A stretch of DNA of 64,000 bases from Morganella sibonii (GCF_040560245.1 NZ_JAKMWP010000001.1), one strand, 5' to 3'. Numbered from the stretch's first letter, positions 52,286 through 61,167 are shown. The notes: generated by a model from the sequence alone, not told the origin. Numbers and translations: made by a program.

Positions 52286-53701
52286 TTACGTCGCATCATG
52301 ATGCGGATGCGGTTTTTTCAGGAAGAAGGCGAAAACCAGTGATAACAGGCCGAGCAGAAGGATAAACCAGAACACAGCGTGGATACCGGAGGCCAGTGCC
52401 GCGGTTTCGGTCTGCTGCGTTAGTGCCGCATCACGGTAAAAAGACATCAGGGTAATGGCTGACGCTGTACCGACCGCTCCCGCCACCTGATAAAAGGTAT
52501 TCCAGACCGCTGAGCCGTCAGCATACAGCCGGGCGGGCAGGGCGCTCATTGCGGTGGTTTGTGCAGGCATAATCACACAGGTAACACCCAGGCACAGGAG
52601 CATAAAGGCGGCGACAATCTGCCATACCGGCGCATTTTCACCGACAGAATACAGAAACAACGCGGCACTCATCAGCATAAACAGGGAGCCGCAGACCACA
52701 AACGGACGCGAATCAAACCGGTTATACAGAAAGCCGATCAGCGGTGAGAACACCACATTGATAATATTGCCCGGCAACAGCAGAACCCCGGCCATTGCCG
52801 CACTCAGCATCAGCACATCTTTCAGGAAGACCGGCAGGATAATCGCAGCAGACAGCACACTCATCATGCTCAGGATCATCATGAGCAGACCAATAATAAA
52901 CAGCGGATTACGGAAAACATCCGGATGGATCATCGGCATCGACATGTGTGTCTGGCGGCGGGCGAAAAGACCCAGGCAGATCACTCCGGCCAGCAGGGAG
53001 CCCCAGACGGCGGGATCGCTCAGGCTGTGTTCAGCCAGAATCGCCAGTCCGTAAATGATGCCGCTGAATCCGGCGGATGAGAGCAGGAGAGATGTAATAT
53101 CAATCCGCGGCCGTGTGATTTCACCAATAGGCGCAATGGATTTCAGGGCGAGCACAATAATTGCCGCGTAGGCCAGCGCACTGAGCCAGAAAATGGCATG
53201 CCAGCTGAACAGTGTGATAATAAAACCGGAAATTGTCGGCCCCAGTGCAGGTGCCAGCGTGATCGCAATACCCACCATCCCCATCACCATACCGCGCTGA
53301 TAGACAGGGAAAATGAGTAATGCTGCACTCATCATCACGGGCAATATCACACCGGTACCGACAGCCTGGATAACCCGTCCGAGCAGTAACACCACAAAAC
53401 CGGGTGACAGTGCAGCGATCAGACAACCAGCGAGGGAGACACACAGCGCTGTGAGGATCAGTACCCTGGTATTAAACCAGCGCACCAGAAACGCCGACAC
53501 CGGCACGAACACCGCCAGTGTCAGCAGATAACCGGTCACCAGCCATTGCGCCTGACCGGCGGAGAGAGAGAATTGGCTCATCAGATTGGTGAGCGCCATA
53601 TTTAATGCAGTTTCCCCGAACAGACCGGTAAATGTCCCGGCCATCAGTACGCTCAGCATCATTTTCGGGTGGCGTACCTGTATTGTTGCCTCTTTTGTCA
53701 C
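52286..53701 (-). CDS. MFS multidrug efflux transporter, DHA2 family
   Basis: This 471-residue inner membrane protein has about fourteen hydrophobic segments, as in the DHA2 drug:H+ antiporters (EmrB, QacA). Visible motifs are QWLVTGYLLTLAVFVPVSAFL (motif D1 and loop), LGRVIQAVGTGVILPVMM (motif B) and GIAITLAPALGPTISGFII (motif C), all antiporter signatures. The start is a GTG at 53701 preceded by AGGATAAGACT. It is divergent from a MarR-type regulator, with two palindromes between them, so drug-induced derepression is likely. Substrates unknown. Confidence 0.92.
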   Translation of the reverse strand: MTKEATIQVRHPKMMLSVLMAGTFTGLFGETALNMALTNLMSQFSLSAGQAQWLVTGYLLTLAVFVPVSAFLVRWFNTRVLILTALCVSLAGCLIAALSPGFVVLLLGRVIQAVGTGVILPVMMSAALLIFPVYQRGMVMGMVGIAITLAPALGPTISGFIITLFSWHAIFWLSALAYAAIIVLALKSIAPIGEITRPRIDITSLLLSSAGFSGIIYGLAILAEHSLSDPAVWGSLLAGVICLGLFARRQTHMSMPMIHPDVFRNPLFIIGLLMMILSMMSVLSAAIILPVFLKDVLMLSAAMAGVLLLPGNIINVVFSPLIGFLYNRFDSRPFVVCGSLFMLMSAALFLYSVGENAPVWQIVAAFMLLCLGVTCVIMPAQTTAMSALPARLYADGSAVWNTFYQVAGAVGTASAITLMSFYRDAALTQQTETAALASGIHAVFWFILLLGLLSLVFAFFLKKPHPHHDAT

Positions 53702-53720
53702 AGTCTTATCCTATATTTCA

Positions 53721-53780
53721 TCAACCAGGTTGACGATGTGGAAAGTAACGTACTTTGCGACAATGGTCAACTAAGTTGAC
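53721..53780. promoter_or_regulatory. Two MarR-type operators between MFS and marR-like genes
   Basis: TCAAC-CAG-GTTGA (53721-53733) and GTCAAC-TAA-GTTGAC (53766-53780) are variants of the same palindrome, both followed by CGAT. Their centres are 46 bases apart, and they lie over the divergent promoters. Binding by the adjacent MarR protein and autoregulation are inferred. Confidence 0.78.
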
Positions 53781-53824
53781 GATCTGTTTTTGGTATACTG
53801 CACAAAAAGGAAAGAGGTGATCAC

Positions 53825-54262
53825 GTGAAAATTGCATTGAACGACCTTGATTTTATTGACCTTATCAGTGAGCGGCACACACTGCTCCGCGAGCGGATTG
53901 ATGCACTCTGGAATGTCCGGAGCGAAATTCACATGAGTAATTCAGAGTGGTACATTTTATCGAGGGTGTATGACCAGCCGGTATCCGTGGCTGATATTTC
54001 CGCCACGGTGACCATCTCCCGCCAGGCGATTCATAAATTCATCCGGCAGATGGAAGAGAAAGGGCTGATCACCATTTTTGATGTTCAGGGCAGCAAAAAA
54101 CTCAAGGGTGTGAAAATGACGCCGCTCGGACAGCAATGCTACGACGCTTATGAAGCGATCAAAACCGGATTGTGTGATGAAGTTGCGGCCGCTGTCGGGC
54201 AGGAAAATCTTGCATTGATAGTCCGGTTATTTCAGCAGCCCTGGTTCGATGAAAAGCAGTAG
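53825..54262 (+). CDS. MarR-family transcriptional regulator
   Basis: This 145-residue protein has a winged helix-turn-helix of the MarR type (SVADISATVTISRQAIHKFI, then MEEKGLITIFDVQGSKKLK with the wing) flanked by dimerisation helices. The start is a GTG at 53825 with AAAGAGGTGATCAC in front. It is transcribed away from an MFS drug efflux gene, the usual arrangement of a local repressor. Paired palindromes in the gap are likely its binding sites. A terminator lies downstream. Confidence 0.92.
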   Translation: MKIALNDLDFIDLISERHTLLRERIDALWNVRSEIHMSNSEWYILSRVYDQPVSVADISATVTISRQAIHKFIRQMEEKGLITIFDVQGSKKLKGVKMTPLGQQCYDAYEAIKTGLCDEVAAAVGQENLALIVRLFQQPWFDEKQ

Positions 54263-54298
54263 AGACGGGGACTCCGAAATAATTTACACCGTGTCTGT

Positions 54299-54333
54299 AA
54301 CGCCTTTGCTGTTGCTCAGAAAAGGCGTTTTTT
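54299..54333 (+). terminator. Terminator of the marR-like gene
   Basis: AACGCCTTT and AAAGGCGTT pair across a 13-base loop and are followed by a T-run. Confidence 0.85.
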
Positions 54334-54335
54334 GT

Positions 54336-54686
54336 TCAGGTATGGCTGGTGGCAGAGATACGGGTGAAGAGCCAGCGTAGCACCTCATCTGTCAGCAGCC
54401 CGTCATCTGCGTGCGCTGCACTCTCCCGGAAACGCTGCCATAAAATACCGTTTTGTGCAGGGATTTGCCGGTGCAGACGCTGCAATATTGTCAGCTTAAG
54501 GCTGATATCCTGCGGATCAGGAAAACGCGGCAGCGCCTTTCCGTACAGATATTGCAGGTCTGCCTGCAATTGCGTAATTTGTGACGGCGCAAAATTGAGT
54601 AATTGTCCGCTTTGCGTCAGTGACGGGGAATTGTCTGTCTGAACGGTCTGTAATGACCGGTATAATACCTGTTGCAGTGTGTCCAT
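54336..54686 (-). CDS. Hypothetical protein, 116 residues
   Basis: I do not recognise this protein. It is soluble, rich in leucine and glutamine, and predicted to be helical (MDTLQQVLYRSL, ITQLQADLQYLYGKAL, LKLTILQRLHRQI). It has no signal peptide or membrane segment. The ATG at 54686 has AGGAAAACGAA in front, and base composition is like the surrounding housekeeping genes, which supports a real gene. It ends two bases from the marR terminator on the opposite strand. No operon partner is visible. Confidence 0.65.
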   Translation of the reverse strand: MDTLQQVLYRSLQTVQTDNSPSLTQSGQLLNFAPSQITQLQADLQYLYGKALPRFPDPQDISLKLTILQRLHRQIPAQNGILWQRFRESAAHADDGLLTDEVLRWLFTRISATSHT

Positions 54687-54856
54687 TTCGTTTTCCTGAT
54701 AATCCGGGCGGTTGTGGCGGAGATATTAGCGGACAGGAAAATCAATGCTTCGCTGTCCGGCGAAATATCCGCAGCTATCATGGAAGAGGAAATAAAACGG
54801 AACACTCCGGTTATTGCTTTTTAATGATGTCCGGCGGCGGAACCGGACACGATAAA

Positions 54857-55915
54857 TCAATGCGTATCAGTGAGATATTTAATACCTTTCGCCAATGCTG
54901 TTTTTGTAAAAAATCCCGTTCTCAGTTTCGCGGCGTAATGACCGACGTTTTTAACCATTTCGCTGTAGTCCTGTTCAGTCAGATTATCCAGCAGTTCATC
55001 GATATCGTTAATATCATCAATGATTAATCCCAGATTATCGCTTTTTATCTGTTCTGCATGAGGTGAATGGCTATCCACAATGACCGGAATACCGGCCGCC
55101 AGATAAAGTGATAATTTCAGCGGGTTGTTATAATGACCATAGCGTTCCGCACCATTGAAGAATCTTTTTTCGGCCACATTATTTTTATTCTGATAAGACA
55201 TCAGACCAAACCCGCCATCCAGTATTCCGGGCAGCAGATTATTATCATATGAACCGATAGCATTCAGATTTTCTTTTGCTTTTTCTGTTTCTGTCAGCCC
55301 TTCCGGATCACCGATAAGTGTGATAATCGTTTTTCCGTCATAGGATGAGAAATCTGTTTTACGTAAATTACCGATAAACGTTACTTCCCTGCGGTATTCT
55401 TTATCCGGATTTATTGTTCCTTCAATCTGATAATCCCACAGCCCCAGGCTGATAAGCGGTGTTGTCACTCCGCCGTCTTCTCTCAGCCGTGCAGACATTT
55501 TTTCATTCGGAGAAAAAATAAGATCACACTGGTTCATCAGCAAAAATTCTTCGTCGTGTGTAAAATCCCGGTCCCGGTCATCCCACAGCCAGATTAAAAC
55601 ATCCCAGAGAACCAGCGCAACTTTCACACCGGGCATTGCCAGCAATTCCGTAATAAATAAGTGCTCAAAATCGCGGTTTACCCAGGTGGGATATTGAATA
55701 ATAACGATGTCTCCGGCAGAAACAGGAGCACACAACGTGTTTATTTTCTCCCGTGTGATAACGTCAGAAGTATTATCTGTATTATCAAACGTATAATAAA
55801 GCGGAGAAACACCGTCCTGTGACGCGAAAAAAGACATATCTCTGTTGGCTATCAGGCCGCTGTTTTGGTTGTAGCATACAGCAGGGCAATCTGCGGTAGT
55901 GATCCATACTGTCAT
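54857..55915 (-). CDS. Glycosyltransferase, Gtf3-like
   Basis: This 352-residue protein looks like a GT-B fold glycosyltransferase related to the Gtf3/galactofuranosyltransferase group. Features are an N-terminal Rossmann-like half (GDIVIIQYPTWVN, VKVALVLWDVLIWLW, CDLIFSPNEKMS) and EVTFIGNLRK at the domain junction. The nucleotide-sugar region is ERYGHYNNPLKLSLYLAAG followed by IPVIVDSHSP. The ATG at 55915 has AGGATGTCAT in front and is preferred over a GTG at 55939. The gene is clearly more AT-rich than its neighbours and has no polysaccharide genes around it, so it is probably acquired. Acceptor and donor are unknown. Confidence 0.78.
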   Translation of the reverse strand: MTVWITTADCPAVCYNQNSGLIANRDMSFFASQDGVSPLYYTFDNTDNTSDVITREKINTLCAPVSAGDIVIIQYPTWVNRDFEHLFITELLAMPGVKVALVLWDVLIWLWDDRDRDFTHDEEFLLMNQCDLIFSPNEKMSARLREDGGVTTPLISLGLWDYQIEGTINPDKEYRREVTFIGNLRKTDFSSYDGKTIITLIGDPEGLTETEKAKENLNAIGSYDNNLLPGILDGGFGLMSYQNKNNVAEKRFFNGAERYGHYNNPLKLSLYLAAGIPVIVDSHSPHAEQIKSDNLGLIIDDINDIDELLDNLTEQDYSEMVKNVGHYAAKLRTGFFTKTALAKGIKYLTDTH

Positions 55916-56311
55916 ATGACATCCTGTTTTTTTATTCACCGGGGTTATATTCTGTTATACCCTGATAATATTAAACAGACAAACAGGGTACGGAATAAAT
56001 GAGTAAGTATCTGATATCTCGTTTTAATCTGAAAAATAATCCAATTAATAACGTATTCATAAATAAGAAAATATTTCTTTGAATAAAAATGCCGCTATTA
56101 TTTTTATGTTGTATCCGGATGGATAATAATATCAGAAATCTTTTAAATACAGTGTGTTGGTATTTTTGCGGTGTATTACAGATTAATCTGTATAAACCGA
56201 TAATGAAATGAATGATAAAAACGGCGGGCTGACAGGGTGTTGATATTAACAAAAAAGCCCTTTCAGTTATCCTGAAAGAGCTTTTCGGTTCAATGCATTA
56301 AACGGTATTAC
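55916..56311. other. AT-rich gap between glycosyltransferase gene and fis
   Basis: This 396-base stretch is AT-rich and has no credible gene. It must hold the promoter of the glycosyltransferase gene and contains the fis terminator at 56251-56286. Nothing else stands out. Confidence 0.5.
56251..56286 (-). terminator. Terminator of dusB-fis
   Basis: On the minus strand AAAAGCTCTTTCAG pairs with CTGAAAGGGCTTTT around GATAA with one mismatch or wobble, and the T-run continues past the stem. It lies 26 bases after the fis stop codon. Confidence 0.88.
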
Positions 56312-56608
56312 TTAGTTCATGCCGTATTTTTTCAGTTTTTTACGCAGTGTACCGCGGTTGATACCCATCATCAGGGCAGCGCGGGTTTGGTTACCACGGG
56401 TGTATTGCATAACCATGTCCAACAGTGGCTGTTCAACTTCAGCCAGTACCAGCTCATACAGTTCATTAACATCCTGACCGTTTAATTGAGCAAAATAGTT
56501 CTTCAGTGCCTGCTTAACTGAATCACGTAACGGTTTCTGTGTTACCTGATCTTGTGAATTTACAGTAGCGACGGTTAGTACGTCAGAATTTACGCGTTGT
56601 TCGAACAT
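56312..56608 (-). CDS. fis: Nucleoid protein Fis
   Basis: Fis bends DNA, activates stable RNA promoters and supports site-specific inversion, and is most abundant in early exponential growth. The 98-residue protein differs from E. coli Fis at only a couple of positions. It has the N-terminal beta-hairpin arm (NSDVLTVATVNSQDQ) and the C-terminal helix-turn-helix TRAALMMGINRGTLRKKLKK. It follows dusB by 20 bases in the conserved dusB-fis operon. Confidence 0.99.
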   Translation of the reverse strand: MFEQRVNSDVLTVATVNSQDQVTQKPLRDSVKQALKNYFAQLNGQDVNELYELVLAEVEQPLLDMVMQYTRGNQTRAALMMGINRGTLRKKLKKYGMN

Positions 56609-56628
56609 AGTTCTGTCAGCTCTTTTCT

Positions 56629-57600
56629 TTATTTACGCAAAAAATTTTCAAAATATGCTTCCAACGCCTCCAGCTGTTCGCCGGCATCCTCAATGGCGTT
56701 GAATGAGCGCCGAAACTGAACATCAGGCGCATGTTCCTGCATGTACCAGGAAACATGCTTGCGGGCTATGCGGGCTCCCTTGCCTTGACCATAAAAGTCA
56801 TGCAATTCCCGCACATGCTCGCACATTATGCGTTGTACCTCTGCACCGGGCAGTGGCGGCAACAGTTTACCTGTGTCCAGATAGTGCTGGATTTCCCGGA
56901 AGATCCAGGGTCTTCCCTGGGCAGCACGACCGATCATCAGCGCGTCTGCGCCGGTGTAGTCCAGTACTGCCCCGGCTTTAAGCGGGTCAGTAATGTCGCC
57001 ATTGGCAATAACCGGGATGGCAACAGTCTGCTTAACTGTCCGGATGTTGTCGTATTCGGCTTCACCATTAAACAGACAGGCACGGGTCCTGCCATGAATT
57101 GTAAGAGCCTGAATACCGCAACGCTCGGCCAATTGGGCAATCGTGACACAGTTCCGTTCTTCCGGTGACCAGCCGGTGCGAATTTTCAGTGTGACGGGCA
57201 CGTCCACTGCATTAACCACGGCTTTCAGAATCTCTTCCACCAGCGCCGGATAACGCAGCAGGGCGGAGCCTGCCAGCTTACGGTTCACTTTTTTGGCAGG
57301 ACACCCCATATTAATATCGATGACCTGCGCACCACCGGCAACATTAATCTTTGCCGCGGCCGCCATTTCACCGGGATCATTACCGGCTATCTGCACAGAA
57401 CGGATACCTGGCTCATCACTGTGTACCATGCGTAATCTCGATTTGTCCGTCTTCCAGACCTGCGGATTGGAAGAGAGCATCTCTGAGACGGCCATACCCG
57501 CACCCATTTCATAACACAACGACCGGAAAGGCCGATCGGTGATGCCTGCCATAGGGGCCGCGATAAGGCGGTTTTTCAACTGGTATTGTCCGATACGCAT
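56629..57600 (-). CDS. dusB: tRNA-dihydrouridine synthase B
   Basis: DusB is an FMN enzyme that reduces uridine 17 of tRNA to dihydrouridine. The 323-residue protein has the FMN-binding opening LIAAPMAGITDRPFR, the catalytic cysteine in NMGCPAKKVNRKLAGSALL, TLKIRTGW, and TIHGRTRAC. The start at 57600 (MRIGQYQLKN) is set by alignment with E. coli DusB (321 residues); a frame extending to 57687 has no support. It is the first gene of dusB-fis, whose promoter, before dusB, is growth-rate controlled in E. coli. Confidence 0.97.
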   Translation of the reverse strand: MRIGQYQLKNRLIAAPMAGITDRPFRSLCYEMGAGMAVSEMLSSNPQVWKTDKSRLRMVHSDEPGIRSVQIAGNDPGEMAAAAKINVAGGAQVIDINMGCPAKKVNRKLAGSALLRYPALVEEILKAVVNAVDVPVTLKIRTGWSPEERNCVTIAQLAERCGIQALTIHGRTRACLFNGEAEYDNIRTVKQTVAIPVIANGDITDPLKAGAVLDYTGADALMIGRAAQGRPWIFREIQHYLDTGKLLPPLPGAEVQRIMCEHVRELHDFYGQGKGARIARKHVSWYMQEHAPDVQFRRSFNAIEDAGEQLEALEAYFENFLRK

Positions 57601-57890
57601 AGACGAAGAAGTGTGGCCATACTGTGACTGCAAGGGCGCGTATATTACGCATTTTTTCAAAGATATGAAAGGACAAACTTTGAGCAAATCGACCTTTCAG
57701 GCGAAATTTTTTTTATTGCTTTTTTCGGATTTTATTAATTAATGTTTTGTAACAATAAGTTAGCGTAAAATAGCATACTGTGCGGTTTTCTGATTTAATT
57801 TTCAGAATAAAATGCGTTTGCGTGAAACTGCTTAAAATATATTCACTGAATCACGCAAACGCACGATTTATATACCAAAAAGTAAGATTA

Positions 57891-58775
57891 TCAGCCGCGT
57901 TTTGTTGCGGTGATCCGGCACCATTCTTCTTTTTCGGCAATCTCATCAATCTCAAAGACGTCACGGTAAGCGTCTGCCACACCTTCTGCCTGGGTTGCGA
58001 GCACACCGGATAATCCGAGTAATCCGCCTGCCTGCGGCAGTGCACCGATCACCGGTGCCAGTTCACGCAGCGGACCGGCCAGAATATTTGCCACCACAAC
58101 GTCCGCAGAGAGCGTCTGCGGCTTTTTATCAGAGAGATAAAGGGTCAGCCTGTCTGATACACCGTTGCGCTCAGCGTTGTCCCTGCTGGCCTGAATCGCC
58201 TGCGGGTCAATATCGATACCGATAGCTTCTTTCGCACCCAGTTTCAGGGCAGCGATTGCCAGGATACCGGAGCCGCAGCCGAAATCGATCACCGTTTTGC
58301 CGTTCAGATCGAGGCCGTCGAGCCATTCCAGGCACAGAGATGTCGTCGGGTGAGTACCGGTACCGAATGCAAGACCGGGATCGAGCATCACATTGACCGC
58401 ATCCGGCTCAGGAATCTCACGCCAGCTCGGGCAGATCCAGAGGCGCTGACCGAAACGCATCGGGTGGAAGTTATCCATCCATTCACGTTCCCAGTCTTTG
58501 TCTTCGATCTGTTCGATCTTATGGATAAAGTTTTCACCCAGCAGCGGGTGCTGCTGTAATTGCGCAACAACCACCTTCATATCCGTTTCGGCGTCATACA
58601 GGCCGATAACGTCGGTATCACCCCACAGGCGGGTTTCCCCCGGCAGCGGTTCAAAAATCGGGGTGTCGTGGCTGTCCTGAAAGGTGACGGAAACGGCACC
58701 GGTTTCAGTCAGTTCATCACCGATAGCTTCGGCATCAGCACCGGTGGAATTTAAGCGTATTTGGATCCAGGGCAT
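57891..58775 (-). CDS. prmA: Ribosomal protein L11 methyltransferase
   Basis: PrmA trimethylates several amino groups of ribosomal protein L11 with S-adenosylmethionine. The 294-residue protein has the L11-recognition N-terminal domain (MPWIQIRLNS), the linker ending PGLAFGTGTHPTTSLCLEWL, the SAM motif VIDFGCGSGILAIAALKLGA and VVANILAGPLREL. E. coli PrmA has 293 residues. In E. coli, panF and yhdT separate accC from prmA; here only 77 bases and the acc terminator lie between. Confidence 0.98.
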   Translation of the reverse strand: MPWIQIRLNSTGADAEAIGDELTETGAVSVTFQDSHDTPIFEPLPGETRLWGDTDVIGLYDAETDMKVVVAQLQQHPLLGENFIHKIEQIEDKDWEREWMDNFHPMRFGQRLWICPSWREIPEPDAVNVMLDPGLAFGTGTHPTTSLCLEWLDGLDLNGKTVIDFGCGSGILAIAALKLGAKEAIGIDIDPQAIQASRDNAERNGVSDRLTLYLSDKKPQTLSADVVVANILAGPLRELAPVIGALPQAGGLLGLSGVLATQAEGVADAYRDVFEIDEIAEKEEWCRITATKRG

Positions 58776-58803
58776 AACATACTCTTTATAAAAAACGCGC
58801 TAT

Positions 58804-58828
58804 AAAAAAGCCCCTGTATGACAGGGGC
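58804..58828 (-). terminator. Terminator of accBC
   Basis: On the minus strand GCCCCTGT and ACAGGGGC pair around CAT and are followed by six T residues, 25 bases after the accC stop codon. Confidence 0.93.
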
Positions 58829-58852
58829 CTGAGAAAGAAAAGCGACAGAAAA

Positions 58853-60202
58853 TCAGACCTCGTGCAGGCCGAGTTTCTTCTCCAGATAATGGATGTTGGT
58901 GCCGCCTTTGCAGAAGTTCTCATCATTCATAATCAGCTGGTGCAGCTCGATATTGGTTTTAATACCGTCGATAATCAGTTCCGCCAGCGCATTTTTCATA
59001 CGGGCGATAGCAATTTCGCGGGTTTCACCATACGTGATGAGCTTACCGATCATGGAATCATAATACGGCGGAACAGTATACCCGGCGTAAATATGAGATT
59101 CCCAGCGGACACCGAAACCACCCGGAGAGTGGAAACGGGTAATTTTGCCCGGGCTCGGTAAGAAGGTGTGCGGATCTTCGGCGTTGATACGGCATTCGAT
59201 CGCATGACCTTTTACTTTGATATCTTCCTGTTTCACAGAGAGCGGCAGGCCGGATGCGACACGCAGCTGCTCTTTGATCAGGTCAACACCGGTGATCATT
59301 TCAGTGACCGGGTGCTCTACCTGAATACGGGTGTTCATTTCGATGAAATAGAACTCGCCGTTTTCAAACAGGAATTCAAACGTACCGGCACCACGGTAGC
59401 CGATATCGATACAGGCTTTGGCACAACGCTCGCCGATGCTTTTGCGCAGCGCCGGGGTGATACCCGGTGCCGGGGCTTCTTCCACCACTTTCTGGTGACG
59501 GCGCTGCATGGAGCAGTCACGTTCTGCCAGATAAACAGCATGACCCTGACCATCCGCCATCACCTGGATTTCAACGTGACGCGGGTTTTCAAGGAATTTT
59601 TCCATGTAAACCATGTCGTTGTTGAACGCCGCTTTGGCTTCAGCTTTGGTCATTGCAATCGCTTCTTCCAGATCTTCATCATTGCGGACGACACGCATAC
59701 CGCGTCCGCCGCCGCCGCCGGAGGCTTTGATGATGACCGGGAAACCGATACGTTTGGCGATAGTGTGGTTCAGCGGCATATCGTCGCTGAGCGGGCCGTC
59801 AGAACCCGGTACACACGGAACGCCGGTTTCTTTCATCGCACGGATAGCAGAAACTTTATCGCCCATCAGGCGGATAGTGTCTGCTTTCGGGCCGATAAAT
59901 GTGAAGCCGGAGCGTTCAACCTGCTCGGCAAAATCAGCGTTTTCAGATAAGAATCCGTATCCCGGATGGATTGCCTGTGCGCCGGAAATTTCAGCAGCAG
60001 AGATAATGGCAGGGATATTCAGATAACTTTTCGCAGAGGCTGCCGGACCGATACAGATGGTCTCGTCAGCCAGCAGAACGTGTTTTAAATCACGATCCGC
60101 GGAAGAGTGAACAGCAACCGCTTTGATTCCGAGCTCTTTACAGGCCCGCAGAATCCGCAGTGCAATTTCACCCCGGTTGGCAATAAGGATTTTTTCCAGC
60201 AT
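58853..60202 (-). CDS. accC: Acetyl-CoA carboxylase biotin carboxylase subunit
   Basis: AccC carboxylates the biotin on AccB with ATP and bicarbonate, the first half-reaction of fatty acid synthesis. The 449-residue protein (same as E. coli) has the N-terminal domain ILIANRGEIALRILRACKELG and the glycine-rich ATP-grasp loop KASGGGGGRGMRVV (about residue 159). The catalytic region is FYFIEMNTRIQVEHPVTEM. It follows accB by 11 bases and ends before a strong terminator. Confidence 0.99.
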   Translation of the reverse strand: MLEKILIANRGEIALRILRACKELGIKAVAVHSSADRDLKHVLLADETICIGPAASAKSYLNIPAIISAAEISGAQAIHPGYGFLSENADFAEQVERSGFTFIGPKADTIRLMGDKVSAIRAMKETGVPCVPGSDGPLSDDMPLNHTIAKRIGFPVIIKASGGGGGRGMRVVRNDEDLEEAIAMTKAEAKAAFNNDMVYMEKFLENPRHVEIQVMADGQGHAVYLAERDCSMQRRHQKVVEEAPAPGITPALRKSIGERCAKACIDIGYRGAGTFEFLFENGEFYFIEMNTRIQVEHPVTEMITGVDLIKEQLRVASGLPLSVKQEDIKVKGHAIECRINAEDPHTFLPSPGKITRFHSPGGFGVRWESHIYAGYTVPPYYDSMIGKLITYGETREIAIARMKNALAELIIDGIKTNIELHQLIMNDENFCKGGTNIHYLEKKLGLHEV

Positions 60203-60213
60203 GATTCGCCCCG

Positions 60214-60675
60214 TTATTCGATGACGACCAGTGGCTCGTCAAATTCGACAGCATCGCCGTCTTTTAACAGAATTGCTTTAACCACACCGGCTTTGTCAGC
60301 TTCGATCTGGTTCATCATTTTCATGGCTTCGACGATGCACAGGGTGTCACCGACATTGACCTGTTTACCGACTTCAATAAAGGCTTTTGCATCCGGGCTT
60401 GGCGAACGGTAGAACGTACCGACCATCGGAGAGCGGACAACATGACCGGCAATTTCTTTTTCCGGTACGGGATCAACCAGGCCTGCAGATGGCGCAACGG
60501 CGTTTGCTAACGCGGGTTGCTGTGCCTGCGGCATAAATTGCTGAGGTGCAGCGAAAGTCTGTACCGGTAAGGCGCGGCTGATGCGCACTGACTCTTCGCC
60601 TTCAGAAATTTCCAGCTCAGAAATACCGGACTCTTCGACCAGCTCGATCAGTTTTTTTATTTTACGAATATCCAT
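60214..60675 (-). CDS. accB: Acetyl-CoA carboxylase biotin carboxyl carrier protein
   Basis: AccB carries biotin between AccC and the AccAD carboxyltransferase. The 153-residue protein has the N-terminal MDIRKIKKLIELVEESGISE, a central proline/alanine-rich linker, and the biotinyl domain with the modified lysine in VEAMKMMNQIEAD plus the thumb SPSPDAKAFIEVG. E. coli AccB has 156 residues and represses its own operon. The start is preceded by GGAATCATCTC. aroQ lies 33 bases upstream. Confidence 0.99.
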   Translation of the reverse strand: MDIRKIKKLIELVEESGISELEISEGEESVRISRALPVQTFAAPQQFMPQAQQPALANAVAPSAGLVDPVPEKEIAGHVVRSPMVGTFYRSPSPDAKAFIEVGKQVNVGDTLCIVEAMKMMNQIEADKAGVVKAILLKDGDAVEFDEPLVVIE

Positions 60676-60692
60676 GAGATGATTCCGTACTC

Positions 60693-60721
60693 TTAGTGTT
60701 GAGTTTATTTAGTGTTGAGTT
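60693..60721. repeat. Two 13-bp direct repeats at the aroQ-accB junction
   Basis: TTAGTGTTGAGTT occurs at 60693-60705 and 60709-60721. The second copy encodes the last residues and stop codon of aroQ, and the first is an untranslated duplicate, so the short junction arose by a 16-base duplication. Confidence 0.8.
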
Positions 60722-61167
60722 GATTGTGACAGACGGTGAACCGCTGCCTGTAAAGCATAACGGTAGCCTTCCGCACCCAGCCCGCAGATAACGCCGGTGG
60801 CGATATCAGAGAGATAAGAGTGATGACGGAACGGCTCCCGTGCGTGTACATTCGACAGATGGATCTCGATAAACGGGATGCTGACGGCCAGCAGGGCATC
60901 ACGCAGAGCCACACTGGTGTGAGTGAATGCGGCCGGGTTTATCAGAATAAAATCGGTGTTGCCCCGTGCAGCATGGATTCTGTCGATAAGTTCGTGCTCG
61001 GCGTTGGATTGCAGATGGCTCAGTGTTACACCGCACTGACCGGCATCGCGGGTCAGCGTTGTCACGATATCCGCGAGAGTGAGCGTCCCGTATTTGTCGG
61101 GTTCCCGCGTGCCCAGCAGGTTAAGGTTCGGGCCGTTCAGTAACAATATATGATAACTTTCGGTCAT
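60709..61167 (-). CDS. aroQ: 3-dehydroquinate dehydratase, type II
   Basis: AroQ dehydrates 3-dehydroquinate to 3-dehydroshikimate in the shikimate pathway. The 152-residue protein has the type II signatures LLNGPNLNLLGTREPDKYG (with the catalytic tyrosine), SNAEHELIDRIH, LINPAAFTHTSVALRDAL and the catalytic histidine region EIHLSNVHAREPFRHHSY. E. coli K-12 uses an unrelated type I enzyme, so this gene helps separate the organism from Escherichia. It lies just upstream of accB, as in Yersinia and many other gammaproteobacteria. Confidence 0.97.
   Translation of the reverse strand: MTESYHILLLNGPNLNLLGTREPDKYGTLTLADIVTTLTRDAGQCGVTLSHLQSNAEHELIDRIHAARGNTDFILINPAAFTHTSVALRDALLAVSIPFIEIHLSNVHAREPFRHHSYLSDIATGVICGLGAEGYRYALQAAVHRLSQSTQH

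Noticed and set aside
57780..58013. 77-codon plus-strand frame
   Set aside because: It overlaps the 3' end of prmA on the other strand and has no ribosome site.
59168..59950. 260-codon plus-strand frame
   Set aside because: Antisense to accC, whose identity and length are certain.
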